NCBI GenBank assembly: GCA_036491755.1
Contig: DASXBJ010000124.1
Location: forward strand, 1-24,310
DNA: 24,310 nucleotides
DNA from: DASXBJ01 sp036491755
Lineage (GTDB): Bacteria > Chloroflexota > Dormibacteria > Dormibacterales > Dormibacteraceae
Direction: 5' to 3'
The stretch's first letter is position 1. Each line of letters starts with the position of its first letter. The position numbers and the translations under genes were made by a program. Below are positions 6,316 to 12,490 of this stretch, piece by piece. The notes beneath the pieces were generated by a model. That model saw only the letters and a list, made by a program, of their open reading frames with translations. It had not been told where the DNA came from and ran no database searches.

Positions 6316-7407
6316 ATGGTCAACCTCGATCGGTGGGTCAAGCTCGGGCGGGCCTTCATAAGCCTGTGGGTGCTCTTCGCGGTCCCCTCGGCGGTGGGAC
6401 TCGTTGCCTCCGGACTCAGCGCGTCCAATCTCGCGGCCGTGTCCGGCTTCGCCGCCTGGGCGGTCGTCTGGCTGTGGTTGTGGCTGCGGGTGATCGGCCG
6501 GGACCATACCGGCGAGGTGGTCGGGCTCGTCGGGATGACGGTCCTGCTTTCGCTGTTCATGATCCTCAGCCCCGCGGCGGCAGACACTTTCCTGGTCTTC
6601 GCGTTCATCGTCGCCGGGGTCTGTTTCCCGCTCCGGCAGGCACTCTGGGCGATGGTCGCGCTGGTCCTGCTCCAGGTTGCGCTTTCCGTGTTCAGGCTTG
6701 CGGACCCCGCAGTCGCCCTGAACAGCCTCATCAACAGCGTCCTTGTCGGCGGCCTTGGCATGGGCGCGCGCCTGTTCTGGGAGTCGTACAAGCAGCTGCT
6801 GGCTGCGCGCGAGCAGCTTGCGCACGCTGCGGTCAGCGAGGAGCGGCTGCGCTTCGCCCGCGACGTTCACGACCTCCTCGGACAGAATCTTGCGGTGCTG
6901 GTGTTGAAGGGTGAGCTGGTCGCCAAGCAGCTGCCGCCCGAGGTTGACGAGAGCCTGCGGCAGGAGATGAAAGACATCGCCCAGGTCGCCCGAAGGTCGC
7001 TCAACGATGTACGCGAGCTCGTCGCGGGCTACCGGCAGGCGTCGCTCGCGGCCGAGGTGTCGAACGCTCGCACGGCACTGCGCTCGGCAGGGATAGCTTT
7101 TGTGGTCGAAGATCAGATCGGTCCAGTCGCGGCGGAGCAGGACGCGGTGCTGGCCTGGTGCTTGAGGGAAGCAGTCACGAACGTGGTCAGGCACAGCAGC
7201 GCGGCCAAATGTGAGGTCCGGCTGGCACAAACGAATGGCCAGGTCACCATGCATGTCGCTGACGACGGCCAGGGCACGACATCACTCGACGGCGGCAGTG
7301 GACTGATCGGTATGCGCGAGCGTGTCGACCTCGTGGGCGGCAAGATTGATGTCGATTCCCGCCGGGGGGAAGGCCTCCGGCTCAAAGTCGCCGTCCCGGT
7401 CAGGTGA
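6316..7407 (+). CDS. NarL/DesK-type sensor histidine kinase
   Basis: A 363-aa membrane kinase. About five hydrophobic segments fill residues 12-150, followed by a short coiled linker. The HisKA_3 dimerization domain contains RFARDVHDLLGQ with phospho-acceptor His185. The ATPase domain has N-box REAVTNVVRH (284-293), G1 DDGQG (316-320) and G2 GSGLIGMRER (327-336). No extracytoplasmic sensor domain is present, so the signal is probably sensed in the membrane, as in DesK or in peptide-stress kinases. Its TGA overlaps the GTG of the response regulator. It is divergent from the bacteriocin-like genes and upstream of a MacB-type transporter, so regulation of peptide export or immunity is a reasonable inference. 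Confidence 0.92.
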   Translation: MVNLDRWVKLGRAFISLWVLFAVPSAVGLVASGLSASNLAAVSGFAAWAVVWLWLWLRVIGRDHTGEVVGLVGMTVLLSLFMILSPAAADTFLVFAFIVAGVCFPLRQALWAMVALVLLQVALSVFRLADPAVALNSLINSVLVGGLGMGARLFWESYKQLLAAREQLAHAAVSEERLRFARDVHDLLGQNLAVLVLKGELVAKQLPPEVDESLRQEMKDIAQVARRSLNDVRELVAGYRQASLAAEVSNARTALRSAGIAFVVEDQIGPVAAEQDAVLAWCLREAVTNVVRHSSAAKCEVRLAQTNGQVTMHVADDGQGTTSLDGGSGLIGMRERVDLVGGKIDVDSRRGEGLRLKVAVPVR

Positions 7408-8009
7408 TCCGGGTCCTCATCGCCGAGGATCAGGCGATGATCCGTGGCGCCCTCGCCGCGCTTCTGGCGACCGAGCCGGACATCGAGATCGTGGCGAAGG
7501 TCGACCGGGGTGATCGGGTCCTCGACGAGGCGATTCGGTCCACGCCGGACGTCGCCCTGCTCGACATCGAGATGCCGGGCAAGGACGGCATTGCCGCGGC
7601 CGCCGAGCTGCGCGATCATCTGCCGGCCTGCCGCGTCCTCATCCTGACCGTGTTCGGGAGGCCCGGCTACCTGCGCAAGGCCATCGACGCGGGCGTGAGC
7701 GGCTTCCTGCTCAAGGACGCTCCGCCCGACGAGCTGGCGGCCGCGATCCGCAGGACCGCAAGAGGCGAGAGGGTCATCGACACGCAGCTGGCGGTCGCCG
7801 CGCTCAGCGAGGGCTCGAGCCCGCTGACGCCCCGAGAGCGGGACGTGCTGGCGATGAGCGTGCGCGGCGCCAGCGTCAAGGAGGTTGCGCGCTCTCTGCA
7901 CCTGACCAACGGCACGGTCCGCAACCACCTGTCGATCGCGATCCAGAAATTGAACGCCCGCAACCGCACCGAAGCAGCCAGCATCGCCGAGGAGAAGGGC
8001 TGGCTCTAG
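7404..8009 (+). CDS. NarL/DesR-type response regulator
   Basis: A 201-aa protein with an N-terminal receiver domain (acidic pair E8-D9, phospho-acceptor Asp54 in LLDIEMPG, and FLLKD near residue 106) and a C-terminal LuxR-type HTH starting LTPRERDVLAMS and ending LNARNRTEA. It is the cognate partner of the overlapping kinase gene (GTGA overlap, so the GTG start is secure). The perfect inverted repeat at 6098-6122 is a candidate target. The HTH differs clearly from the stand-alone LuxR-type protein on the other strand, so the two are not a split gene. Confidence 0.93.
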   Translation: MIRVLIAEDQAMIRGALAALLATEPDIEIVAKVDRGDRVLDEAIRSTPDVALLDIEMPGKDGIAAAAELRDHLPACRVLILTVFGRPGYLRKAIDAGVSGFLLKDAPPDELAAAIRRTARGERVIDTQLAVAALSEGSSPLTPRERDVLAMSVRGASVKEVARSLHLTNGTVRNHLSIAIQKLNARNRTEAASIAEEKGWL

Positions 8010-8017
8010 CTCATTCC

Positions 8018-8045
8018 GCCGTACGCGAGCGCGTGACGGCGCTTT
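8018..8045 (+). terminator. Weak terminator-like hairpin after the response regulator
   Basis: GCCGTACGC (8018-8026) and GCGTGACGGC (8031-8040) pair with a single bulged G and a 4-nt loop, followed by GCTTTC. The short U-tract makes termination partial at best; the next gene has its own leaderless-type -10. Confidence 0.3.
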
Positions 8046-8072
8046 CGACGGTTGATGTCGCGTGGGTCGGCG

Positions 8073-8078
8073 CAAACT
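8073..8078 (+). promoter_or_regulatory. Possible -10 for leaderless membrane-protein gene
   Basis: CAAACT ends exactly 6 nt before the ATG at 8085, the spacing seen at other genes in this window. The hexamer is a poor match to consensus and a TTGATG 15 nt upstream is only a weak -35. Confidence 0.25.
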
Positions 8079-8084
8079 CTGGCC

Positions 8085-8615
8085 ATGCGCCCAAGCGTGT
8101 CAGCCGGTCAGCGCCTCGTGGTCCTTCTCGTAGCGAGCCTCGGGCTCGGCTTGCTGGCCGGCGGGGCCGTATCGCTCTTCGCCTTCTACCTGGCCCGATA
8201 CGGACCCAGCGGCGAGGGCTGGTCCCTGCGCGGCAACGGAGCGCTCGTGGCGTACTCGCTGGTGCCGGTGTTCCTGGTCGGCGGCTGGACCGCGATCATC
8301 CTGCGCTACAAAACCCATCCCGCGTGGTTGTCGCTCGGACTCGGGGCCGGGCTCGTCGGATTGACCCTGGCGGCGATCGACGCCTTGCTGTTGCCCGTCT
8401 TCGGCACGACGACGGACCAAGCGGTCGGATTCCTCCTTTTATCTGGCCTGCTTCTCTGGACAGTTGCCGGTCCGGTGATTGCAATCCTGATCAGTCGCGG
8501 AACACCGCCGCGCCCGGGGTCGCTGTGGGCGCATCTCGGGGCTGAGTTCATGTGGCTTGGAGGCACCGTGCTGGGCCTGGTCGGGGTCGGCACCGTCATC
8601 CCCGCAGGGACCTGA
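8085..8615 (+). CDS. Five-TM membrane protein of unknown function
   Basis: A 176-aa hydrophobic protein with about five TM segments (about 10-35, 52-72, 82-107, 114-137 and 150-170) and short polar loops. I do not recognise the family. The ATG at 8085 is preferred over the ATGs at 8052 and 8055 because the N-terminus MRPSVSAGQR then leads straight into the first TM, and a -10-like hexamer sits 6 nt upstream. It lies between the two-component system and the MacB-type transporter genes. The second immunity transporter of AS-48-type loci also comes with a small membrane protein, but equivalence is speculative. Confidence 0.7.
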   Translation: MRPSVSAGQRLVVLLVASLGLGLLAGGAVSLFAFYLARYGPSGEGWSLRGNGALVAYSLVPVFLVGGWTAIILRYKTHPAWLSLGLGAGLVGLTLAAIDALLLPVFGTTTDQAVGFLLLSGLLLWTVAGPVIAILISRGTPPRPGSLWAHLGAEFMWLGGTVLGLVGVGTVIPAGT

Positions 8616-8778
8616 CGCGCGCCCGTACTTTTGTCACGTCGCCGCACCCTGAAACGTCATGGCTGACGGCTGACCCGGCTCAGGCCAAAGTCATTACGGC
8701 CGCCACTGGCTCCGAACAGGCTCTCGCCGCACCCTGGTGACACCGCGGAAATCATCAGAGAACATCGAGAGGAGAGCC

Positions 8779-9975
8779 ATGAAAGAGATCGTTCGGAACC
8801 TGACTCGCAGAAAGCTCCGCAGCTTTCTCACCATCAGCGGCATCGTCATCGGGATCCTGGCGCTCACGACGATGGGGGCGCTCGCAAACAACTTCAACGC
8901 GCTCCTCGACGGCGGCGCGAAGTTTGTCGGCGGCTATGTGCCGGTGGGCGATGCCAGCTCCAACGGCGTCACGGGCGGGGGTGTGCTGCCTCTGGCCAAG
9001 CAGGCCGAGATCGCGGCGGTCCCAGGCGTGGCCCGCGTCTTCCCCAACATCCAGATCGCGGCGAAACCGGGAGCGCTCCAGGTGGTCAGCCTGGGCCTGC
9101 CCGACTTCATTCAGAGCTACGACTCCGCCGAAAACGGCTACGCGGCCCTGAAGACATCGTTCGCGTCCGGTGGTGCGGTCACCACCAGCGGCCAGGTCAT
9201 CCTGGGTTCCAGCTTCGCGAAGGAGTTCACCAAGAAAGTCGGCGACAGCATCACCCTCCCGATCAAGCCGTCCGACGCCGGCGCGGACTTCGTCCAGCAC
9301 ACATACACGGTCGTCGGCATCCTCAACCCGACCCTGACTGAGCCGGACACCGGCGCGTATGTCAACCTCGCCGACGCGCAGCAGCTGTTGAAGGATCAGC
9401 TGTCACCGGCGCTGCAGCAGGACTTCGACGCCACGCGGTACGCGGGCGGGTTCGACGTCTACGGCACGCCCGGCACCAACCTCGACCAGCTCGCGGATCG
9501 CATCAACGCCTCAGTCGCGGGCGTCAAGGCGCAAAAGCCGAGCAAGCTCGTCAATGCGCTGGTCGCGGGCGGGGCGTTGTTCACCGAGGTCACGATGGCC
9601 GCCGCGCTGCTGGCGCTCGTCATCGGCGGCCTCGCCGTCATCAACACGATGATCATGGCCGTCAGCGAGCGGGTCCGCGAGATCGGCCTCAAGAAGGCGA
9701 TCGGGGCCACCACCAAGGCCGTGATGGGCGAGTTCCTGCTCGAGTCCAGCCTGATCGGGCTGGCCGGCGGTCTCGTCGGCTTCGGCCTCGGGTTCGGAGT
9801 GACGAGTGCGATCAACGCCACCATTCCGCCATCGCAAGGGGCGATCTTCCTGGTCACCCCAGGCCTGGCCGCCCTGTGCATCGGATTCGCCGTCGCGCTC
9901 GGCACGGTCGCCGGCTTCATCCCCGCGCTGCGCGCCGCCCGGCTCGACCCGGTCAGCGCCCTGCGCGCCAACTGA
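8779..9975 (+). CDS. MacB/FtsX-type ABC transporter permease
   Basis: A 398-aa protein with the classical MacB layout: one TM near the N-terminus (about 16-36, after RNLTRRKLRSFLT), a large extracytoplasmic domain (about 37-265), then three C-terminal TM segments with the conserved VREIGLKKAIGATTK block between the second and third, ending ALRAARLDPVSALRA. GAGAGGAGAG precedes the ATG; an upstream in-frame ATG at 8737 lacks a ribosome site. The ATPase gene follows 26 nt downstream. MacB-type systems perform mechanotransmission or export peptides and lipoproteins rather than import solutes. Next to a bacteriocin-like locus, peptide extrusion or self-immunity is likely (compare AS-48 FGH). No HlyD-like adaptor gene is present. 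Confidence 0.9.
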   Translation: MKEIVRNLTRRKLRSFLTISGIVIGILALTTMGALANNFNALLDGGAKFVGGYVPVGDASSNGVTGGGVLPLAKQAEIAAVPGVARVFPNIQIAAKPGALQVVSLGLPDFIQSYDSAENGYAALKTSFASGGAVTTSGQVILGSSFAKEFTKKVGDSITLPIKPSDAGADFVQHTYTVVGILNPTLTEPDTGAYVNLADAQQLLKDQLSPALQQDFDATRYAGGFDVYGTPGTNLDQLADRINASVAGVKAQKPSKLVNALVAGGALFTEVTMAAALLALVIGGLAVINTMIMAVSERVREIGLKKAIGATTKAVMGEFLLESSLIGLAGGLVGFGLGFGVTSAINATIPPSQGAIFLVTPGLAALCIGFAVALGTVAGFIPALRAARLDPVSALRAN

Positions 9976-10001
9976 CTTCAATCAGAGAAGGAGAGATTCC
10001 A

Positions 10002-10697
10002 ATGATCGAGATCGAAAACCTCACCAAGCATTTTGCGCAGGGCAAGACCGTTGTCCGCGCCCTGGACGGCGTGAGCCTGAACATCGAGAGCGGCGAGTTC
10101 GCCGCGGTGGTCGGGCGCTCCGGCTCGGGCAAGACGACGATGCTGGACAGCCTCGGCCTGCTGCTCCGGCCGACCCGTGGACGGGTCGTGATCGACGGTG
10201 TCGACGCCTCGACTTTGAAGGACGACAGCAGGGCGCGACTGCGCGGCGAGAAGATCGGCTTCATCTTCCAGGAGTACAACCTCCTGCCGACCCTGACCGC
10301 GCTCGAGAACGTGATGCTGCCCCTGCGCTACGCGGCCAAGCCGAAGGGCGACCGCGAGTGGGCGATGACGCTATTGGGCGAGGTCGGGCTGGCCGACCGG
10401 GCGAACAGCAGGCCGGACCAGATGTCAGGCGGCCAGCAGCAGCGGGTGGCGATCGCTCGCTGCCTGGTGAACCGGCCGTCGCTTGTGCTGGGCGACGAGC
10501 CGACCGGTGCGGTCGACACCGAGACCAGCGACCAGCTGGCCGCCATCATGCGGCGCATGAACCGCCAGCACCACGTGACCTTTGTGATCGTGACGCACGA
10601 TCTGGACCTGGCCGCCAGGACGGATCGGATCATCCGCCTGAAGGACGGCAGGGTGCAATCCGACGAGACCACGGCGCCCAGCGCGCTCGCGGGGTAG
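10002..10697 (+). CDS. MacB/LolD-type ABC transporter ATPase
   Basis: A 231-aa ABC ATPase with Walker A GRSGSGKTT (38-46), Q-loop FIFQEYNLLP (87-96), signature SGGQQQR (142-148), Walker B LVLGDE (161-166) followed by PTGAVD, and switch His199. The EYNLLPTLTALENVMLPL stretch and GDEPTGAVD are typical of the MacB/LolD/FtsE group that pairs with FtsX-fold permeases. AAGGAG lies 8 nt before the ATG. It is the last gene before a strong terminator, so the rightward unit from the sensor kinase ends here. It is distinct from the region A ATPase, which has a divergent signature. Confidence 0.95.
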   Translation: MIEIENLTKHFAQGKTVVRALDGVSLNIESGEFAAVVGRSGSGKTTMLDSLGLLLRPTRGRVVIDGVDASTLKDDSRARLRGEKIGFIFQEYNLLPTLTALENVMLPLRYAAKPKGDREWAMTLLGEVGLADRANSRPDQMSGGQQQRVAIARCLVNRPSLVLGDEPTGAVDTETSDQLAAIMRRMNRQHHVTFVIVTHDLDLAARTDRIIRLKDGRVQSDETTAPSALAG

Positions 10698-10716
10698 CCC
10701 TTCTCGCTTCCTCACC

Positions 10717-10754
10717 CGTACCCTCTCCCGCTCGGCGGGAGGGGGTACGTTTTT
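10717..10754 (+). terminator. Strong rho-independent terminator
   Basis: CGTACCC-T-CTCCCGC pairs with GCGGGAG-G-GGGTACG, a 15-bp stem with one U-G pair and a 3-nt TCG loop, followed at once by TTTTT (10750-10754). It closes the transporter operon. Confidence 0.9.
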
Positions 10755-10758
10755 CGCC

Positions 10759-10899
10759 ATGATCGTCATTGAGACTTCCACCTCCCGCCCGGGTGGCGGG
10801 GACGAGCGGGTTCAGGTCCTGGCCGGGCGCGAGATCAAGCGGGGCCCGGAAGAGGCGCTGCGCCGCCTGATCCGCGCCGCTGAGACAATCAGGTCGTGA
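10759..10899 (+). CDS. Possible 46-aa small protein upstream of the AraC-type gene
   Basis: An ORF from ATG 10759 to TGA 10899 encodes a 46-aa charged peptide beginning MIVIETSTSRPGGG and ending in an Arg-rich helix (EEALRRLIRAAETIRS). Its stop overlaps the GTG of the AraC-type gene (GTGA), an arrangement typical of coupled real genes. Against this, the start lies 4 nt after the U-run of a strong terminator, with no room for a promoter or ribosome site, and the downstream gene has its own leaderless-type -10 inside this ORF. It could be a remnant or a chance frame. Confidence 0.35.
   Translation: MIVIETSTSRPGGGDERVQVLAGREIKRGPEEALRRLIRAAETIRS
10884..10889 (+). promoter_or_regulatory. -10 element for leaderless AraC-type gene
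   Basis: GACAAT ends 6 nt before the GTG at 10896, so the predicted start point is the G of the start codon. The same GACAAT hexamer occurs at this spacing before 20263 and one nt farther before 14649. Confidence 0.45.
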
Positions 10900-11378
10900 G
10901 CAGGACCACCGAAGAGCTGAATCGCCGCATGCTGCGGGCACGTGACGCGATCGATCGCGCCTACGCCCAGCCGCTCGACATCGCGTCCCTGGCCCAGGTG
11001 GCGAACGTCTCCGAGGCGCATTTCATCCGCACGTTCCGCTCCACCTTCGGCGAGACTCCGCACCGCTACCTGCAGCGGCGGCGGGTGGAGCGCGCGATGT
11101 ACAAGCTGACCGAGACGGAACGCAGCGTCACCGACATCTGCATGGAGGTCGGATTCACCAGCCTGGGCACGTTCAGCCGGACGTTCAGCGAGATCGTGGG
11201 TGACACCCCGTCGGGCTACCGCGAGCACTCCGAGATCAAATGGGCTCCCACGTGCTTCACCATGGCCTGGGTCAGACCGAGCCAAAGCGCGGGGAGATCA
11301 AGATCCCCCCGCGGGACCCCCCTGAGCGACACTTTGCCTGGAGGCGCCTTGTTGGAGCATATGGGCCGGCCGGAGTGA
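10896..11378 (+). CDS. AraC-family transcriptional regulator (HTH domain only)
   Basis: A 160-aa protein. Residues 10-112 form an AraC/XylS double-HTH domain: LAQVANVSEAHFIRTFRSTFGETPHRYL (first HTH) and the signature VTDICMEVGFTSLGTFSRTFSEIVGDTPSGYR (second HTH). There is no N-terminal ligand domain; the last 45 residues are low-complexity and rich in Ser, Pro and Gly. The GTG start is supported by a GACAAT -10 at leaderless spacing. It precedes a VOC-family gene by 129 nt. Short AraC proteins of this shape are often found next to VOC/glyoxalase genes and probably regulate them. Confidence 0.9.
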   Translation: MSRTTEELNRRMLRARDAIDRAYAQPLDIASLAQVANVSEAHFIRTFRSTFGETPHRYLQRRRVERAMYKLTETERSVTDICMEVGFTSLGTFSRTFSEIVGDTPSGYREHSEIKWAPTCFTMAWVRPSQSAGRSRSPRGTPLSDTLPGGALLEHMGRPE

Positions 11379-11507
11379 ATCCGGCCTGGGGCTCCACACT
11401 GGGTACCTGACCAAGGTCAGGCCGAGCAGTTTCGGAGAAGCGAGGTCGAAGAACGGTCGATAGCATCGATCTCATCCCAACCACCACATAGATAGAAGGA
11501 GAGAGCG

Positions 11508-11963
11508 ATGCTCAACTCGATCAACATCTCGCACATCTTCGTGAGCGACCAGGACAAGGCGCTCGAGTTTTACGTCGGCAAGCTCGGCCTCGAAGTGAGC
11601 GCTGACTTTAATTTCGGGCCGATGCGATGGCTGACGGTCAGGGTCCCCGGCGACACGACCCGCGACATCCTGCTCGAGAAGCCAGGCCCGCCGTCGATGG
11701 ACGAGGGGACGGCAGACAAGGTCCGCGAATTGGTCTCGAAGGGCGCCAGCGGTTTCACCGCCGGATTCACGACCTCCGACATTCACAAGACCTTCGAGAC
11801 GCTGAAGGCGAAGGGCGTGGAGTTCAACCAGGAGCCGGAGGACCGCGGGTACGGAATCGACATGGGCATCCGCGACCCCTTCGGCAACCACATCCGGATC
11901 GTGCAGTTCCATGGCGCGGTCAACACCGTTCCCGAAGCCATGAAGAAGGCGGGCGCGCGCTGA
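11508..11963 (+). CDS. VOC (glyoxalase/bleomycin-resistance/dioxygenase) family protein
   Basis: A 151-aa protein with the paired beta-alpha-beta-beta-beta VOC fold. The first module starts ISHIFVSDQDKALEFYVGKLGLEV and the second ends with the typical DRGYGIDMGIRDPFGNHIRIVQ. His8 (SHIFV) and residues in the second module could form a metal site, but the substrate cannot be read from sequence. AGAAGGAGAG precedes the ATG. Its TGA overlaps the ATG of the YdeI-type gene (TGATG), so the two are co-translated. Such proteins handle electrophiles, sequester antibiotics or act as dioxygenases. The proximity to an AraC-type regulator suggests inducible expression. Confidence 0.9.
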   Translation: MLNSINISHIFVSDQDKALEFYVGKLGLEVSADFNFGPMRWLTVRVPGDTTRDILLEKPGPPSMDEGTADKVRELVSKGASGFTAGFTTSDIHKTFETLKAKGVEFNQEPEDRGYGIDMGIRDPFGNHIRIVQFHGAVNTVPEAMKKAGAR

Positions 11964-12406
11964 TGAGAATCCGCGCCACGGTTTTGCAGTCGGGCAAGAC
12001 CGCTTGTGGGATCGAGATCCCGGCCACAGTCGTGGCCGGGCTCGGTTCCACCCGGCGACCGGCGGTCAAAGCGACGATCAACGGCTACACGTACCGCAGC
12101 AGCATCGCCTCGATGGGCGGCAAGTACATGCTCAGCGTCAGCGCCGAGGTGCGCGAGCGCTCGGGCGTGGCGGGCGGCGACACGATCGACGTGGACCTCG
12201 AGCTCGACACCGAGGCGCGGCAGGTTGACGTGCCGGCCGACTTCAAGACGGCGCTGGACCGCGACGCCAAGGCGAAGCAGCGCTTCGAGGGACTGTCCTA
12301 CAGCAAGAAGCTGCGGTTGGTCATACCGATCGACGTCAAGAATGCTGAGTTGCGCCGGGAGCGGATCGCGAAGACGGTCGCCGAGCTGAGGGAGAGCCGG
12401 GCGTAG
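11963..12406 (+). CDS. DUF1905 plus YdeI/OmpD-associated protein
   Basis: A 147-aa protein. The N-terminal half (about 1-85) fits DUF1905: GIEIPATVVAGLG, then RRPAVKATINGYTYRSSI, and a GGKYMLSVSAEVRERSGVAGGDTIDVDLELD stretch read in three parts. The C-terminal half (about 90-147) fits the YdeI/OmdA helical domain, with DFKTALDRDAKAKQRFEGLS and a basic helix ending ESRA. The ATG overlaps the VOC stop codon by one base, which fixes the start. Pfam names the OmdA family bacteriocin-protection, after enteric envelope-stress work; here it is 6 kb from the bacteriocin-like genes and in a different operon, so the link may be coincidence. Biochemical function is unknown. Confidence 0.85.
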   Translation: MRIRATVLQSGKTACGIEIPATVVAGLGSTRRPAVKATINGYTYRSSIASMGGKYMLSVSAEVRERSGVAGGDTIDVDLELDTEARQVDVPADFKTALDRDAKAKQRFEGLSYSKKLRLVIPIDVKNAELRRERIAKTVAELRESRA

Positions 12407-12451
12407 GCGGGCCCCACGACGCCTCAACCAGAAACGTTAAGCGTTAAGTAG

Positions 12452-12480
12452 TTGACTTCACTGCTGGACTGAAGTAGGGT
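12452..12480 (+). promoter_or_regulatory. Sigma70-type promoter for the kelch-protein gene
   Basis: TTGACT (12452-12457) and TAGGGT (12475-12480) are separated by exactly 17 nt, predicting a start near 12487, only 4 nt before the ATG. Two tandem GTTAAG units (12436-12441 and 12443-12448) sit just upstream of the -35 and could bind an activator. No ribosome site fits, consistent with a near-leaderless mRNA. Confidence 0.65.
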
Positions 12481-12490
12481 CGGCGACCTG

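Noticed and set aside
6136..7254. Minus-strand 372-aa frame over the kinase
   Set aside because: Antisense to a kinase with H, N, G1 and G2 boxes.
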